Below are positions 18,101-30,011 of a DNA stretch of 64,000 bases, one piece after another. The translations under genes and the position numbers were made by a program. The notes below the pieces were generated by a model, which saw nothing but the letters and a program-made list of their open reading frames with translations, was not told the origin of the DNA and searched no databases. The DNA comes from Anoxybacillus flavithermus (GTDB lineage Bacteria; Bacillota; Bacilli; Bacillales; Anoxybacillaceae). The stretch is taken from contig NZ_PEDM01000001.1 of NCBI RefSeq assembly GCF_002742685.1, forward strand, positions 1 through 64,000. The letters are read 5' to 3'. Each line of letters begins with the position of its first letter. Positions within the stretch are counted from its first letter, which is position 1.

Positions 18101-20280
18101 TTTCGTGCCACTTCTTGCATAACATATGCTTCAATAACGTCGCCTTCTTTAATATCATTAAAGTTTTTAATCGTTATCCCGCACTCGTATCCTTGTGCCA
18201 CTTCTTTCACATCGTCTTTGTAACGTTTTAACGTATCGATTTGCCCTTCATAAACAACGATACCTTGACGAATGAGACGAACGCTACTATCGCGCGTTAT
18301 TTTTCCATCCGTTACATAGCATCCTGCAATCGTACCGACTTTCGATACTTTAAATGTTTGACGAACTTCCGCTTGACCGATCACTTTTTCTTCATACTCT
18401 GGATCAAGCATACCTTTCATCGCTGCTTCAATTTCTTCAATAACTTTATAAATGATACGATGGAGACGAATGTCTACTTTTTCTGTTTCTGCAACACGTT
18501 TTGCGTTCGCATCCGGACGAACGTTAAAGCCGATGACAATTGCGTTCGATGCAGATGCAAGCATAATGTCGTACTCTGTTACTGCGCCAACACCAGAGTG
18601 GATAATTTTTACACGTACACCTTCTACTTCAATTTTTTGCAATGCGGCAACAAGCGCCTCAACAGAACCTTGAACATCAGCTTTGACGATAATATTTAAT
18701 TCTTTCATTTCACCTTGCTTAATTTTTTCAAACAAGTCGTCTAAGCTAACGCGCGCTTTTACGCTTCGTTGTTGCACGATTTGCTTTTGGGCGCGAGCTT
18801 CGCCAATTTGACGGGCTTTTTTCTCATCTTCAAATACCATAAAGCGATCGCCTGCTTGCGGTACTTCGTTTAATCCTGTAATTTCAACAGGTGTAGATGG
18901 ACCTGCTTCTTTCACACGACGACCGAGATCATTTGTCATTGCCCGCACGCGTCCGTACGTATAACCGACAACAATCGGGTCACCTACGCGTAATGTGCCG
19001 GATTGAACGAGAAGGGTTGCCACTGGACCGCGACCTTTATCGAGCTTCGCTTCAATGACTGTTCCTGTCGCACGACGATTCGGATTTGCTTTTAATTCTT
19101 CCATTTCGCTCACAAGCAAAATCATTTCAAGTAAGTTGTCGATCCCTTCTCCTGTTAATGCCGACAATTTACAATAAATTGTATCGCCCCCCCATTCTTC
19201 TGGAACGAGCTCATATTCCATTAACTCTTGCATGACGCGATCTGGGTTCGCTGTAGGCTTATCGATTTTATTGACGGCGACGATAATTGGAACTTTTGCG
19301 GCTTTCGCATGGTTAATTGCTTCAACGGTTTGTGGCATCACACCATCATCGGCTGCAACAACAAGAATGACAATATCTGTTACTTGTGCACCACGTGCGC
19401 GCATTGTTGTAAACGCTTCGTGCCCCGGTGTATCTAAAAACGTAATTTTTTTACCGTTAACAACGACTTGATAGGCACCGATATGTTGTGTAATACCGCC
19501 TGCCTCTTGTTCCGTTACTTTCGTATGGCGAATCGAGTCAAGCAACGTTGTTTTTCCGTGGTCAACGTGTCCCATAATCGTGACAACAGGCGGACGTTCA
19601 ACTAAATCTTCTGGGTTATCGACAATTTCAATCGTCTCAAATTCTGTTTCGTCAACAGTTACTTTTTCTTCTACTTCCACACCGTAATCTGAGCAAATTA
19701 ACTCGATCGCATCTTTATCTAAATCTTTGTTAATTGTTGCAATAATACCGAGCATAAATAACTTTTTAATAATTTCAGAAGGCTCTTTACCTAGTTTTTT
19801 CGCTAGCTCAGCAACCGTTAATGAACCTTCAAATGTAATTTTTTTCGGAAGCTCCTTTTCCTTTTTCTTTTGTACTTCTTGTTGTGGAGCTTGCTGAGGT
19901 TTTTGTTTTTTATTTTTTTTGTTATTGAAAATTTTCTTTTCTTTTTGTTGAATTTGCAAGTCGTGTTTTTTCCCTTCGCGATTTTTGACTACTGCTTTTT
20001 TGATCGGCACTTTCTTTTGAATGACTTCATCGTCATCTTCTTCAAACTGTTCTAAAACAGGTGTTTTTACAGGTGCTTTCTTTTCTTCTTTTTTCGTTTC
20101 TTGTTTTTGTTCTTGTTTTTCCTCGCTTTTAAATGAACGATCTAATTGTTCAACAATATCTGCTTCAATCATCGTCATATGGTTTGATACATCGATGTTC
20201 ATTTCTTTTAGTTTATGGATGACATCTTTACTTGACACATTATGTTTTTTGGCATATTCGTATACACGCATTTTTGACAT
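18097..20280 (-). CDS. infB: translation initiation factor IF-2
   Basis: GTPase that places initiator tRNA on the 30S subunit. 727 aa. The N-terminal domain begins [20 protein letters not shown], followed by a low-complexity K/E/Q linker (about 50-150). The G domain carries [20 protein letters not shown] and NKIDKP. Domains II to IV follow, ending near [23 protein letters not shown] lies 6 nt upstream. Follows ylxQ by 18 bp. Confidence 0.97.
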   Translation of the reverse strand: MSKMRVYEYAKKHNVSSKDVIHKLKEMNIDVSNHMTMIEADIVEQLDRSFKSEEKQEQKQETKKEEKKAPVKTPVLEQFEEDDDEVIQKKVPIKKAVVKNREGKKHDLQIQQKEKKIFNNKKNKKQKPQQAPQQEVQKKKEKELPKKITFEGSLTVAELAKKLGKEPSEIIKKLFMLGIIATINKDLDKDAIELICSDYGVEVEEKVTVDETEFETIEIVDNPEDLVERPPVVTIMGHVDHGKTTLLDSIRHTKVTEQEAGGITQHIGAYQVVVNGKKITFLDTPGHEAFTTMRARGAQVTDIVILVVAADDGVMPQTVEAINHAKAAKVPIIVAVNKIDKPTANPDRVMQELMEYELVPEEWGGDTIYCKLSALTGEGIDNLLEMILLVSEMEELKANPNRRATGTVIEAKLDKGRGPVATLLVQSGTLRVGDPIVVGYTYGRVRAMTNDLGRRVKEAGPSTPVEITGLNEVPQAGDRFMVFEDEKKARQIGEARAQKQIVQQRSVKARVSLDDLFEKIKQGEMKELNIIVKADVQGSVEALVAALQKIEVEGVRVKIIHSGVGAVTEYDIMLASASNAIVIGFNVRPDANAKRVAETEKVDIRLHRIIYKVIEEIEAAMKGMLDPEYEEKVIGQAEVRQTFKVSKVGTIAGCYVTDGKITRDSSVRLIRQGIVVYEGQIDTLKRYKDDVKEVAQGYECGITIKNFNDIKEGDVIEAYVMQEVARK

Positions 20281-20298
20281 ACATTCACCCCCAAAATG

Positions 20299-20598
20299 TT
20301 AGAGCATCGTTTTCAGTTTTTGTGCGAATCCTTCATCCGTAATCGCTACAACAACACGTGCCCCTTTTCCAATCGCCCCACCTAATTCATGACGATTGTC
20401 CACGTAACAAAGCGGAACGCGATAAAACGAACATTTATCGGAAATTTTTTTTCTTGTGTTTTCTGACGCATCTTCCGATAAAATGACAAGTTTCGCGCGT
20501 TTACGCTGAATTTCTTTTACAACAAGTTCTTCTCCCGAAATGACTTTACGCGCCCGATTCGCTAATCCGAGAAAAGAAGCCCATAGTTTATGATTCAT
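20299..20598 (-). CDS. ylxQ: YlxQ, L7Ae-family ribosomal protein (L7A-like)
   Basis: About 99 aa with the L7Ae/L30e/Gadd45 RNA-binding fold that recognises K-turns. It reads [19 protein letters not shown] and has the [19 protein letters not shown] core. ATG 20598 is chosen because it matches homologues and has ACGGAG upstream. The start lies inside the end of rnpM (11-nt overlap), so translation is probably coupled. Confidence 0.93.
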   Translation of the reverse strand: MNHKLWASFLGLANRARKVISGEELVVKEIQRKRAKLVILSEDASENTRKKISDKCSFYRVPLCYVDNRHELGGAIGKGARVVVAITDEGFAQKLKTML

Positions 20599-20872
20599 TT
20601 GTTTCTCCGTTCTCCTCCTCGGCAAGTTGCAACAGCTGTTCATAAATGGAATCGTCAATAGTCGCTTTTAAATGATATGCCAGCGTATTTTTCTTTTTCG
20701 CGAGCAAAATACATTCTTTACTTAACGTGATATATGCACCACGTCCAGCTTTTTTTCCCGTTGGGTCAATTGACACATCGCCTTCTTTCGAACGAACGAT
20801 GCGAATAAGCTCTTTCTTTGGCTTCATTTCCCCTGTAACAACACATTTGCGCATCGGGATTTTTTTTGGCAT
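20588..20872 (-). CDS. rnpM: RnpM (YlxR), RNase P modulator
   Basis: About 94 aa, YlxR family. It contains [20 protein letters not shown] and GRGAYI, the family signature. YlxR of B. subtilis was shown to bind RNase P RNA and modulate its activity in vitro and was renamed RnpM. ATG 20872 has GAGGTGG just upstream and lies 2 nt past the nusA stop. It sits between nusA and ylxQ, the standard order. Confidence 0.92.
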   Translation of the reverse strand: MPKKIPMRKCVVTGEMKPKKELIRIVRSKEGDVSIDPTGKKAGRGAYITLSKECILLAKKKNTLAYHLKATIDDSIYEQLLQLAEEENGETNES

Positions 20873-20873
20873 A

Positions 20874-21977
20874 TTATTCCACCTCACTAATCTCCTCTTC
20901 GTCAACTTGGAACGATGATGAAGAACGAGGGTAAATACCTAATTGCTCAGCTTCAGACTGACTTTTAATATCAATTTTCCAATTCGTTAATTTCGCCGCT
21001 AAACGTGCATTTTGACCACGTTTTCCAATCGCAAGAGATAGTTGATAATCTGGTACAATGACCGTCGTCGCTTTTTCTTCTTCATTGACGATGACGTCAA
21101 GCACTTTGGATGGGCTTAACGCGTTGGCTACAAATTCAACCGGATCGGCTGACCAACGAACGATATCGATTTTTTCGCCTTTTAATTCATTTACTATCGC
21201 TTGTACTCGTTGTCCTTTTGGACCGACGCATGCACCAACTGGATCGACTTCTGGGTTATCGGAATGAACAGAAATTTTTGAGCGATCCCCCGCTTCGCGT
21301 GCGACAGACTTAATTTCGACCGTCCCGTCATAAATCTCTGGTACTTCTAATTCAAACAATCGTTTTAATAGTCCTGGGTGCGTGCGTGATACGTAAATTT
21401 GTGGCCCTTTTGTCGTTTTTTCTACCTTCGTAATGTACACTTTAATACGATCATGTGGTTTATATGTTTCATTCGGCATTTGTTCGCTGATCGGAAGCAA
21501 CGCTTCAATTTTCCCAAGGCTGACGTAAATAAATTTTGAATCAGTCCGCTGTACAATGCCTGTCATAATGTCTTCTTCACGATCAACAAACTCAGCATAA
21601 ATGACGCCTCGTTCTGCTTCGCGGACGCGTTGCGTGACGACTTGTTTTGCTGTTTGGGCAGCGATGCGTCCGAAATTTTTCGGTGTTACTTCAATTTCAA
21701 CAACGTCTCCTACTTGATAGTTCGGGTTCATTCGCTTCGCTTCATCAAGCGAAATTTCTAAACGTGAATCATACACCTCATCTACGACTTCTTTACGAGC
21801 AAATACGCGAATTGTTCCCGTTTCTTGATTAAAATCAACACGAACGTTTTGCGCCTGATTAAAGTTGCGTTTATATGCGGATACAATGGCCGCTTCAATC
21901 GCTTCAATTAGCACTTCTTTACCAATGCCTTTATCGCGCTCAAGCGCTGTTAAAGCATCTAACAACTCTGTATTCAT
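20874..21977 (-). CDS. nusA: transcription termination/elongation factor NusA
   Basis: RNA polymerase-associated factor that stimulates pausing and intrinsic termination. 367 aa. The N-terminal RNAP-binding domain is followed by an S1 domain (about 130-200) and two KH domains (GACVGPKGQRVQAIV near 245, IGKRGQNARLAAKL near 320). It lacks the C-terminal acidic repeats of enterobacterial NusA, as is usual in Firmicutes. RBS GGGGG about 12 nt upstream. Its leader may be a NusA target. Confidence 0.97.
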   Translation of the reverse strand: MNTELLDALTALERDKGIGKEVLIEAIEAAIVSAYKRNFNQAQNVRVDFNQETGTIRVFARKEVVDEVYDSRLEISLDEAKRMNPNYQVGDVVEIEVTPKNFGRIAAQTAKQVVTQRVREAERGVIYAEFVDREEDIMTGIVQRTDSKFIYVSLGKIEALLPISEQMPNETYKPHDRIKVYITKVEKTTKGPQIYVSRTHPGLLKRLFELEVPEIYDGTVEIKSVAREAGDRSKISVHSDNPEVDPVGACVGPKGQRVQAIVNELKGEKIDIVRWSADPVEFVANALSPSKVLDVIVNEEEKATTVIVPDYQLSLAIGKRGQNARLAAKLTNWKIDIKSQSEAEQLGIYPRSSSSFQVDEEEISEVE

Positions 21978-22004
21978 GAACCGGTCGTCCCCCTTTAATG
22001 TGAA

Positions 22005-22475
22005 TTAAGAGAAAATGACAGCTAGCCGTGCACTAGCTACTTTTTCGTATGGAATCGTAATCGCTTTTTTCTTTGTTTTCACTTTTACTTCTACGGTCAC
22101 CGTTTGACCATCAAATGCAGTTAACAATCCTTCAAATTCTTTTTGGCCATCGATTGGCTCATACGTTTTCACATAAACGTTTTTCCCAACGGCGCGTTCA
22201 AAATCTTTCGCCTTTTTAAGCGGACGCTCTGCCCCTGGTGACGATACTTCTAAAAAGTAATTGTGCGGAATCGGATCGATTTCATCAAGCTTTTCACTTA
22301 ATCGCTCGCTTACGACACCACATTGATCGATATCAATTCCAGTTGGTGAATCAATAAAGACGCGCAAAAACCAGTTCTTTCCTTCTTTCACATATTCAAT
22401 GTCGACAAGTTCTAACCCCATCTCTGTCACGATCGGAGTCACGAGCTCCTCAACGATGTGCGTCACTTTTTTCAT
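22005..22475 (-). CDS. rimP: ribosome maturation factor RimP
   Basis: 30S assembly factor. About 156 aa. It begins [16 protein letters not shown]; the [19 protein letters not shown] and [12 protein letters not shown] segments are family marks. ATG 22475 has TTAGGAGG upstream; the open frame up to 22670 crosses the leader hairpins and promoter and should be disregarded. First gene of the operon. Confidence 0.96.
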   Translation of the reverse strand: MKKVTHIVEELVTPIVTEMGLELVDIEYVKEGKNWFLRVFIDSPTGIDIDQCGVVSERLSEKLDEIDPIPHNYFLEVSSPGAERPLKKAKDFERAVGKNVYVKTYEPIDGQKEFEGLLTAFDGQTVTVEVKVKTKKKAITIPYEKVASARLAVIFS

Positions 22476-22495
22476 GTTGGTCCTCCTAACTGCAA

Positions 22496-22560
22496 GAAAA
22501 TCCCTTGCGGCTGGCAAGGAATCTCGAATCAATACGAAAGAGTGGGTCTCCCCACTCTTT
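22496..22560 (-). promoter_or_regulatory. rimP-nusA operon leader with two hairpins (candidate NusA-responsive attenuator)
   Basis: On the minus strand a 10-bp stem AAAGAGTGGG/CCCACTCTTT (22537-22560) is followed by CCTTGC/GCAAGG (22502-22519) and the U-rich tract GGGATTTTCTTG. The second hairpin looks like a weak intrinsic terminator ahead of rimP. In B. subtilis NusA is reported to repress its own operon through a NusA-dependent terminator in the leader. The fit here is inferred from structure. Confidence 0.6.
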
Positions 22561-22590
22561 GTGTGCATTATCTTTACCATTTCCACTAGA

Positions 22591-22619
22591 ACTATAACAT
22601 ATTGGCAAAAAAATTGCAA
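22591..22619 (-). promoter_or_regulatory. SigA promoter of the rimP-nusA-infB operon
   Basis: Minus strand TTGCAA (22614-22619), 17 bp, TATAGT (22591-22596), with TGT directly before the -10 giving an extended -10. It lies just past the polC stop and about 115 nt before rimP. Confidence 0.75.
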
Positions 22620-22624
22620 CTCAT

Positions 22625-25600
22625 TCAAAAGAGCGACAATTGATTGTGATCTGGTAGCGACTGTAAACAACCACGACTTTCGAGATATTCTAAAATCGTT
22701 TTTGATACTTTGCCGCGTTGTTGTAAATCTTCTTTCGATAAAAATTCCCCTTCTTCGCGAGCGCGTACAATGCTTTGCGCAACGTTTGTCCCTAGCCCAG
22801 GAATGGCATTAAACGGTGGAATAAGCGAATTTCCGTCAATGATAAACTCTGTTGCTTGCGAACGATACAAATCAATATTTTTAAATGAAAATCCTCGTTC
22901 ACACATTTCAAGGGCAATTTCAAGCACAGTCAACAAGCTTTTTTCTTTCGCGGACGCATCAAGCCCTTTTGCTTGAATTTCTTCAATTCGTCTACGTATC
23001 GCAGCAGACCCTTGAATCATCGCATCTAAATCAAAATCTTCCGCACGCACGGTAAAATACGATGCGTAATAAAGAAGCGGATGGTGAACTTTAAAGTACG
23101 CAATGCGAACAGCCATAAGCACGTAAGCAGCGGCATGCGCTTTCGGGAACATGTATTTAATTTTTTTACATGACTCAATGTACCATTCTGGCACATCATG
23201 TTTGCGCATTTCTTCTTCAAATTCTGGCGTCAATCCTTTTCCTTTACGAACGGACTCCATAATTTTGAACGCTAACGATGGCTCTAAGCCACGATAAATT
23301 AAATACACCATAATGTCATCGCGACATCCAATCACTTCTGATAACGTACACGTTCCGCTTTGGATAAGCTCTTGCGCGTTACCAAGCCAAACGTCCGTCC
23401 CATGTGATAATCCTGAAATTTGCACAAGCTCCGAAAACGTCTTCGGTTTCGTTTCTTCTAACATTTGACGAACAAAGCGCGTACCGAACTCTGGGATACC
23501 GAGCGTTCCTGTGTTACACATAATTTGTTCAGGTGTCACCCCAAGCGATTCTGTACTACTAAAAATTTTCATCACTTCCGGATCGTCTGTTGGAATCGTC
23601 TTTGGATCGATTCCACTTAAATCTTGCAACATTCGAATGACTGTCGGATCATCGTGTCCGAGAATATCGAGTTTTAATAAGTTATCGTGAATAGAGTGGA
23701 AGTCAAAATGCGTCGTGCGCCATTCCGCACTTGTATCGTCAGCAGGATATTGAATCGGCGTAAAGTCATAAATATCCATGTAATCTGGAACGACGATAAT
23801 CCCACCTGGATGTTGCCCTGTCGTTCGTTTCACTCCCGTACATCCAGCGGCTAAACGATCTATTTCCGCCGCACGTACATGAAGATTTTTATCGTTTATA
23901 TATCCTTTCACAAATCCGTATGCTGTTTTGTCCGCGACGGTACCAATCGTTCCAGCACGATATACGTTATCTTCACCGAATAGCACTTTCGTATAGTTAT
24001 GCGCTCGAGGTTGATACTCACCTGAAAAGTTCAAATCAATGTCTGGCACTTTATCTCCTTTAAACCCTAAAAACGTCTCGAACGGAATATCGTGACCATC
24101 TTTATTGTAACGCGTGCCACATTTTGGACAGTCTTTATCGGGCAAGTCAAATCCTGAGCCGACCGAACCATCATCGAAAAACTCGGAATGTTTGCAGCTC
24201 GGACAAACGTAATGCGGCGGAAGCGGGTTCACCTCTGTAATTTCTGTCATCGTCGCAACAAACGATGAACCAACTGAACCACGTGAACCGACAAGATAAC
24301 CGTCATCAAGCGATTTTTTTACGAGTTTATGAGAAATTAAATAAATGACCGCAAAGCCGTGACCAATAATGCTTTTCAATTCTTTTTCTAGCCGTTTTTC
24401 AACGATGTCTGGCAGCGGATCCCCATAAATGCTTTTCGCCCGTTCATAACTCATTCGCCGAATTTCTTCGTCCGCCCCTTCAATTTTCGGTGTGTACAAC
24501 TCATCTTTAATCGGCTTCACTTCTTCGATGGAATGGGCGATTTTTTTCGTATTTGTAACAACAATTTCTTTCGCCTTTTGTTCACCAAGAAACGAAAAGG
24601 CTTCTAACATTTCGTTTGTCGTACGAAAATGAACGTTCGGCAATTCGTGGCGATTTAACGGATTGCCACCAGATTGTGAATGAATTAAAATTTTGCGATA
24701 TATTTTATCTTCTCGATGGATATAATGCACATTTCCTGTCGCAACAACTGGGATGCCGAGCCGTTCACCAAGCTGCACAATGTTTGTAATAATTTCTTTT
24801 AGTGCTTCTTCGTCGCGTACATATTCCATTTCAATGAGCGGCGCATACACTTCTGGCGGATGCACTTCAAGGAAATCGTAAAACGGCGCAATCGCTTCCG
24901 CTTCTTCGATTCCTTTTTGCATCATCGCTTCAAACAGTTCACCTTTATCGCAACCTGATCCGACTAAAATCCCTTCGCGATGTTGTTGTAATACGGAACG
25001 TGGAATGCGTGGAACGCGATAAAAATAATTCACATGTGAAAACGATACGAGTTTAAATAAATTTTTTAGCCCCACTTCATTTTGTACAAGTAACGTTGCA
25101 TGAAACGGTCTGGAACGTTGGAACGCTCCTTGTTCTTTCGATGCTTCATTTAATTGATCGAGATATTGAATTCCTTTTTCATCAAGTTCTTTTAACAAAT
25201 GAATAAGTAAATACCCTGTCGCTTCTGCGTCATAAATGGCGCGATGATGCTGGGTTAATTCAATATTAAACTTTTTACAAAGCGTATTTAAACGATGGTT
25301 TTTTAACTCTGGATATAAGTAACGAGCGAGTTCAAGTGTATCAATGACCGGGTTTTTGACTTTGCCACGATTGATTTTCTTAAATCCTGCATTTAAAAAA
25401 CCGATATCAAACGTTGCATTATGAGCAACAAGCACGCAATCATCGATCCAATCGTAAAACTTTTCTAACACCTCTTCAACATCTGGTGCGTCTTTTAACA
25501 TATCATCTGTAATTTTTGTTAATTCAATCGTTGTCACAGAAAGCGGATGATGCGGGTTAGCAAACGACTCAAAACGGTCGATAATTTCCCCGTTTTTTAC

Positions 25601-26914
25601 TTTCACCGCTGCTAACTCAATAATCGTATCATATACGGCAGAAAGCCCTGTCGTTTCTACGTCAAATACAACAAACGTATCGTCCATGAGCCGTCGATGC
25701 GCTTCATTATAAGCGATCGGTACTCCATCATCAACAATATTTGCCTCTAATCCATATAAAATTTTCACACCGTATTTTTTTCCTGCACTATACGCTTCCG
25801 GAAACGATTGAACGACGGCATGATCCGTGACGGCGATCGCCTCATGTCCCCATTTTTTCGCTTGTTCAACAAGTTTGGTAACGGAAGCGACAGCATCCAT
25901 TTGGCTCATTTGGGTATGAACATGTAATTCCACGCGCTTTTCTTCCGCTGTATCTTGACGTTCGTTCGGTTTCACTTCATTTAAATCGTTCGCGATAAGC
26001 ACAAGATCGCGTACAAACGTGTCGTTTTGTACGCTGCCGCGCACTTTAACCCACATTCCTTTTTTTACACGCTGCATAAGCTCGGCATCTTCTTTATCGC
26101 GCGAAAACATTTTGACAAGAATCGAATTTGTGTAGTCCGTTATTTTTAACGTCAATAACGTACGTCCACTTTTTAATTCTTTTGCTTCAGCATCAAAAAT
26201 GTATCCTTGTACAACGACACGACGTTCTTCTTCCACAATTTGATCGAGCGAACGAATATGTTCCTCATCTTTAATTTGGTAGCCAATTACAAGCGGGCCG
26301 CTTACTTCCGTTGTGTTCGTCTCTTCTTGTTTCGGCATCGCTTCCATAAATGCGGCTAACGCTCGTTCTTCATCTTCTTTTTGTTTTTGCGCTAAAAATT
26401 GTTCAAACTGCTGCTCATCATGTTTTACACTCGCTTCTAACTGCAAGTGCGGAAATCCGAAAGAAACATACGTCGCAGCGAACATTTCCGCAAATCGCTT
26501 TTTTAACGCGATTGCTTCTGCTTCATTGCGCGCTTGTACAGTGACTTTCGTTCCTTTTACTTCCGGTTGCTGTTGTGTAAGTAGTGAAAAAAGCGGCGAT
26601 GTTTGTTGAATCGTATCGACAAATATTGGCCAGTACGACACCACATCTTCAGCAGTAAACGTTTGATCCTCTACTTCTATCGTGCATTGCACATCGGCAA
26701 TATGGCGAAATTGTTCGATTAGTCGTTTACGAAACTCGGCATATACGTGTGCTGGTAAGATCGTAGGAAATCGAAAATAAAAGTGCCAACATTTCATTCG
26801 TTTATCAACAACTACTTTGTCAATCCGCCCATGCAATAAGTCCTCTGCCATATGCGAAGAAAGTTGTAGTTGTTGTAGTAAAATCGAAAATCGTTGTTTT
26901 TGTTCTTCCCTCAT
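22625..26914 (-). CDS. polC: DNA polymerase III subunit alpha, PolC type
   Basis: Main replicative polymerase of low-GC Gram-positives. 1429 aa. Order: N-terminal domain, OB fold (about 225-320), PHP domain with [18 protein letters not shown] 3'-5' exonuclease inserted in PHP ([13 protein letters not shown] near 418), a zinc-binding segment with two CxxC pairs (CPSC, CPKC, near 905-930), and a polymerase core with [12 protein letters not shown]. The ATG is fixed by an in-frame stop 12 nt upstream. The SD is separated from it by a hairpin (see 26922-26949). Confidence 0.97.
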   Translation of the reverse strand: MREEQKQRFSILLQQLQLSSHMAEDLLHGRIDKVVVDKRMKCWHFYFRFPTILPAHVYAEFRKRLIEQFRHIADVQCTIEVEDQTFTAEDVVSYWPIFVDTIQQTSPLFSLLTQQQPEVKGTKVTVQARNEAEAIALKKRFAEMFAATYVSFGFPHLQLEASVKHDEQQFEQFLAQKQKEDEERALAAFMEAMPKQEETNTTEVSGPLVIGYQIKDEEHIRSLDQIVEEERRVVVQGYIFDAEAKELKSGRTLLTLKITDYTNSILVKMFSRDKEDAELMQRVKKGMWVKVRGSVQNDTFVRDLVLIANDLNEVKPNERQDTAEEKRVELHVHTQMSQMDAVASVTKLVEQAKKWGHEAIAVTDHAVVQSFPEAYSAGKKYGVKILYGLEANIVDDGVPIAYNEAHRRLMDDTFVVFDVETTGLSAVYDTIIELAAVKVKNGEIIDRFESFANPHHPLSVTTIELTKITDDMLKDAPDVEEVLEKFYDWIDDCVLVAHNATFDIGFLNAGFKKINRGKVKNPVIDTLELARYLYPELKNHRLNTLCKKFNIELTQHHRAIYDAEATGYLLIHLLKELDEKGIQYLDQLNEASKEQGAFQRSRPFHATLLVQNEVGLKNLFKLVSFSHVNYFYRVPRIPRSVLQQHREGILVGSGCDKGELFEAMMQKGIEEAEAIAPFYDFLEVHPPEVYAPLIEMEYVRDEEALKEIITNIVQLGERLGIPVVATGNVHYIHREDKIYRKILIHSQSGGNPLNRHELPNVHFRTTNEMLEAFSFLGEQKAKEIVVTNTKKIAHSIEEVKPIKDELYTPKIEGADEEIRRMSYERAKSIYGDPLPDIVEKRLEKELKSIIGHGFAVIYLISHKLVKKSLDDGYLVGSRGSVGSSFVATMTEITEVNPLPPHYVCPSCKHSEFFDDGSVGSGFDLPDKDCPKCGTRYNKDGHDIPFETFLGFKGDKVPDIDLNFSGEYQPRAHNYTKVLFGEDNVYRAGTIGTVADKTAYGFVKGYINDKNLHVRAAEIDRLAAGCTGVKRTTGQHPGGIIVVPDYMDIYDFTPIQYPADDTSAEWRTTHFDFHSIHDNLLKLDILGHDDPTVIRMLQDLSGIDPKTIPTDDPEVMKIFSSTESLGVTPEQIMCNTGTLGIPEFGTRFVRQMLEETKPKTFSELVQISGLSHGTDVWLGNAQELIQSGTCTLSEVIGCRDDIMVYLIYRGLEPSLAFKIMESVRKGKGLTPEFEEEMRKHDVPEWYIESCKKIKYMFPKAHAAAYVLMAVRIAYFKVHHPLLYYASYFTVRAEDFDLDAMIQGSAAIRRRIEEIQAKGLDASAKEKSLLTVLEIALEMCERGFSFKNIDLYRSQATEFIIDGNSLIPPFNAIPGLGTNVAQSIVRAREEGEFLSKEDLQQRGKVSKTILEYLESRGCLQSLPDHNQLSLF

Positions 26915-26921
26915 CGTTGTT

Positions 26922-26949
26922 CGTTACAAAAATGTAACGGTACACCTCC
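26922..26949 (-). promoter_or_regulatory. polC ribosome binding site with hairpin between SD and AUG
   Basis: Minus-strand GGGAGGTG (SD) is followed by TAC, then a perfect 7-bp stem CGTTACA/TGTAACG with a TTTT loop, then AACAACG and the polC ATG. The linear SD-to-ATG distance is about 28 nt; without the hairpin it is about 10. No closer SD exists. Confidence 0.7.
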
Positions 26950-26957
26950 CCTTCTTT

Positions 26958-26986
26958 TTTATACCTCGTTTGGGAGCGATAGACGA
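26958..26986 (-). promoter_or_regulatory. weak SigA promoter candidate for polC
   Basis: Minus strand TCGTCT (26981-26986; 3/6), 17 bp, TATAAA (26958-26963; 5/6), directly behind the proS terminator. A start near 26951 would put the SD almost at the 5' end of the mRNA. Confidence 0.4.
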
Positions 26987-26987
26987 C

Positions 26988-27010
26988 AGAAAGAGGGGGA
27001 AGCCCCCTCT
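26988..27010 (-). terminator. intrinsic terminator of the uppS-proS block
   Basis: Minus-strand AGAGGGGG and CCCCCTCT form an 8-bp stem with a CTT loop, then TTCTGTC. The U-tract is short but the stem is very GC-rich. Confidence 0.75.
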
Positions 27011-27015
27011 CTGCC

Positions 27016-28710
27016 TTATAAGTAACGGCGCAACGTTTCCACTAATTGCGACACGTGTACTTCTTCTGTTTCACCTGTTTTTCGTACTTTTACTTCAACA
27101 ATTCCTTCATTTGCACGCTTTCCGACTGTTACACGCACAGGTAACCCAATTAAATCACTGTCGGCGAATTTGACTCCTGGACGCTCGGCACGATCGTCAT
27201 ACAACACTTCAAACCCTTCTTGTTGCAAACGTGCATACCATTCATCGGCAAGCTCCCGCTGCTCGTCCACTTTTGGATTTACCGAAATTAAATGGATGTG
27301 GAAAGGAGCAACCGCTGTTGGCCATATGAGTCCATGCTCATCATTATATTGCTCAGCAATCGCAGCAAGCGTACGAGACACACCGATACCATAACAGCCC
27401 ATAATCATCGGCTGCGTGCGTCCGTTTTCGTCTAAATACGTCGCATTCATCGCTTCGCTATAACGCGTTCCGAGTTTAAATACGTGTCCTACTTCAATTC
27501 CGCGCGCAAAACGAATCGTTCCTTTTCCATCTGGTGACGGATCTCCTTCTTGAATGAAACGCACATCTGCATATTGCGCAGCAAAGTCACGATCTGGATT
27601 GACCCCCTTGTAATGATAGTGCGCTTCATTCGCTCCGCACACGCCATTGACAATCGCTTTTACCGCATGGTCAGCTAAAACGATTATACCATCCCGAACA
27701 CCAATCGGACCAAGTGAACCAATTTCACAGTTCATCACTTGCTTCGTCTCTTCTGGTGTCGCTAATTCCACAACTGTTGCTTCTAATATATTTTTTACTT
27801 TTACATCATTTACTTCATGGTCACCGCGCACAAGAACGAGCACATAGCGATCATCTACTTTAAATAATAACGACTTGATGCATTTTTCTTTTGGTACTTG
27901 TAGAAATTGACTTACTTCTTCAATTGTGCGTTGTTCTGGCGTATGCACTTTTTCAAGCGGGGCATGCGGTTCATCACTTCGCTCATACGTCGTAATGACT
28001 GGAGCCATCTCAATGTTCGCTGCATAGTCAGACGAGTCGGAATATGCAATCGTATCTTCTCCAACATCAGATAAAACCATAAACTCATGCGTGTCTTTTC
28101 CACCCATTGCACCAGAATCGGCAATGACAGCGCGGAAATTTAATCCGCAACGACGGAACACATTCGCATAAGCTTCGTACATTTTATTGTATACTTCATC
28201 TAAACTTTCGTGCGAAGCGTGAAACGAATACGCATCTTTCATAATAAACTCACGGCCACGAAGCAATCCGAAACGCGGGCGTTTTTCGTCACGAAACTTT
28301 GTTTGAATTTGGTAAAGCGTAAGTGGCAAACGCTTATACGATTTCACTTCATCGCGAACAAGTGCCGTAATGACTTCTTCATGTGTTGCACCAAGTGCAA
28401 AGTCACGCTCGTGACGATCTTTTAAACGCATTAATTCTGGTCCGTATGAATACCAGCGGCCTGATTCTTGCCATAACTCTGCTTGCTGAAGCGCTGGCAT
28501 TAACAGTTCTATAGCACCTGCCCGATCCATTTCTTCACGAATGATCGCTTCAATTTTTTGTAATACACGTTTACCAAGCGGTAAGAAGCTATATACTCCG
28601 CTTGCATTTTGGCGAATAAAGCCGGCACGAAGCAGCAGTTGATGGCTTTTAATTTCCGCATCTGCCGGCACTTCACGTAAAGTAGGAATAAACGACATAC
28701 TTTGTTTCAT
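27016..28710 (-). CDS. proS: prolyl-tRNA synthetase (bacterial type)
   Basis: Charges tRNA-Pro. 564 aa, the bacterial long form with an editing (INS) domain inserted between class II motifs 2 and 3 (about 240-380). Motif 2 is in the [19 protein letters not shown] region, motif 3 near [15 protein letters not shown], and the anticodon domain is C-terminal. RBS GAGGTG about 10 nt before ATG. It follows rseP by 29 bp. No T-box leader is present. Confidence 0.97.
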   Translation of the reverse strand: MKQSMSFIPTLREVPADAEIKSHQLLLRAGFIRQNASGVYSFLPLGKRVLQKIEAIIREEMDRAGAIELLMPALQQAELWQESGRWYSYGPELMRLKDRHERDFALGATHEEVITALVRDEVKSYKRLPLTLYQIQTKFRDEKRPRFGLLRGREFIMKDAYSFHASHESLDEVYNKMYEAYANVFRRCGLNFRAVIADSGAMGGKDTHEFMVLSDVGEDTIAYSDSSDYAANIEMAPVITTYERSDEPHAPLEKVHTPEQRTIEEVSQFLQVPKEKCIKSLLFKVDDRYVLVLVRGDHEVNDVKVKNILEATVVELATPEETKQVMNCEIGSLGPIGVRDGIIVLADHAVKAIVNGVCGANEAHYHYKGVNPDRDFAAQYADVRFIQEGDPSPDGKGTIRFARGIEVGHVFKLGTRYSEAMNATYLDENGRTQPMIMGCYGIGVSRTLAAIAEQYNDEHGLIWPTAVAPFHIHLISVNPKVDEQRELADEWYARLQQEGFEVLYDDRAERPGVKFADSDLIGLPVRVTVGKRANEGIVEVKVRKTGETEEVHVSQLVETLRRYL

Positions 28711-28739
28711 CTTCTTTTAGCACCTCTTACTTCATTGAT

Positions 28740-29996
28740 TTATAAGAAAAATTTTTGAATGTCATTCCACGTAACAACAAGCATAAGCAACATGAGGAGC
28801 GCAAACCCGATGAAATGAACGATACCTTCTTTTTGGCGATCGATCGGTTTACCACGCAACGCTTCAATCGCAAAAAACGTTAAACGTCCCCCATCGAGCG
28901 CTGGAAGCGGAAGCAAGTTGATAATCCCTAAGTTAATGCTTAAAATAGCTCCCCATTTCATCAAGTAATACACGCCAGATTGGGCGACTTTATGTGTGGA
29001 AACAGCGATACCAACAGGTCCAGATAACATATCAAATGAAAATTTGCCCGTCAATAAATGACCTAATCCAACGATAATTTCCTTTGTCCAATAGTACGTT
29101 TCTAACGCTCCTTGTTTGATTGCTCCGACAAACGACTTTTCCATCGGTCCATACACACCGATGAGACCGATCGTCTCACCTTCGATCGTTTTCTTTTCTG
29201 GTGTGACGGTGAGATCAATGATTTGACCGTTGCGATTTACTTGAAATTGGAGCGGCTTCTCTGGACTTTTTCGAATGATTGTCACGACATCGGTCCATGA
29301 AGACATCGGCTGTCCATCAATCGAAATGACAATGTCACCTTGTTTTAATCCTGCTTGGCGCGCAGCACCGTCTTCTGTCAATTCACCAACGATTGGTTTA
29401 TCCACAGGGTAGCCTTGTAATAGCCCAATAACAATAAAGATCACAAGCGCTAGCACAAAATTCATAAGCGGACCGGCAAAAATGGCCATCGCCCGCTGTC
29501 CGAGCGTCTTGGAACCGAATTGACGATCGTACGGCGCAATTTGTACTTCTTCTCGATCAATGACGATGTAAGCTGGATCGCTTAATTCAAAACGTTGTAA
29601 GCGATCATCGTCACTTTCGTAACCCTCAATATATAACTCATGTTCAAAATCGGCGCGTTCCACCTCAATGATTTTCGCATCGGGATATTCGTCTTTATGA
29701 TTGACGATGATTTTTTTCACTTTACCGTCTGAATCAAACAATAAGCCGATCACTTGACCGCGCTTGACGTCAATCATTTCTGGATCTTCGCCAGCCATGC
29801 GCACAAAACCGCCAAGCGGAAGTAGGCGAATGGTGTACGTCGTCTCCCCTTTTTTCATCGAAAACACTTTTGGACCAAATCCAATCGCAAACTCGCGGCA
29901 TAAAATACCTGCTCGCTTGGCGAAAATGAAGTGACCTAATTCATGAAAAAACACAAGCGCACCAAAAATAATAAGAAAAGCAATAACCGTCTCCAA
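28740..29996 (-). CDS. rseP: site-2 zinc metalloprotease RseP/RasP
   Basis: Intramembrane protease that cleaves anti-sigma factors (RsiW in B. subtilis) and leftover signal peptides. About 418 aa. The active-site HELGH is in the first membrane helix, a PDZ domain lies at about 190-280, and the second metal motif is NLLPLPALDGG near residue 345. TTG 29996 is favoured because AAGGTGG lies 8 nt upstream; the GTG at 30008 lies within that RBS. Sits between dxr and proS. Confidence 0.93.
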   Translation of the reverse strand: METVIAFLIIFGALVFFHELGHFIFAKRAGILCREFAIGFGPKVFSMKKGETTYTIRLLPLGGFVRMAGEDPEMIDVKRGQVIGLLFDSDGKVKKIIVNHKDEYPDAKIIEVERADFEHELYIEGYESDDDRLQRFELSDPAYIVIDREEVQIAPYDRQFGSKTLGQRAMAIFAGPLMNFVLALVIFIVIGLLQGYPVDKPIVGELTEDGAARQAGLKQGDIVISIDGQPMSSWTDVVTIIRKSPEKPLQFQVNRNGQIIDLTVTPEKKTIEGETIGLIGVYGPMEKSFVGAIKQGALETYYWTKEIIVGLGHLLTGKFSFDMLSGPVGIAVSTHKVAQSGVYYLMKWGAILSINLGIINLLPLPALDGGRLTFFAIEALRGKPIDRQKEGIVHFIGFALLMLLMLVVTWNDIQKFFL

Positions 29997-30011
29997 AGTT
30001 TCAACCACCTT

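Noticed and set aside
22005-22670. RimP with a 65-residue N-terminal extension
   Set aside because: The extension crosses a promoter and two leader hairpins; ATG 22475 has a strong SD and matches the family start.
28711-28739. T-box leader for proS
   Set aside because: Only 29 bp separate rseP and proS, far too short for a T-box.
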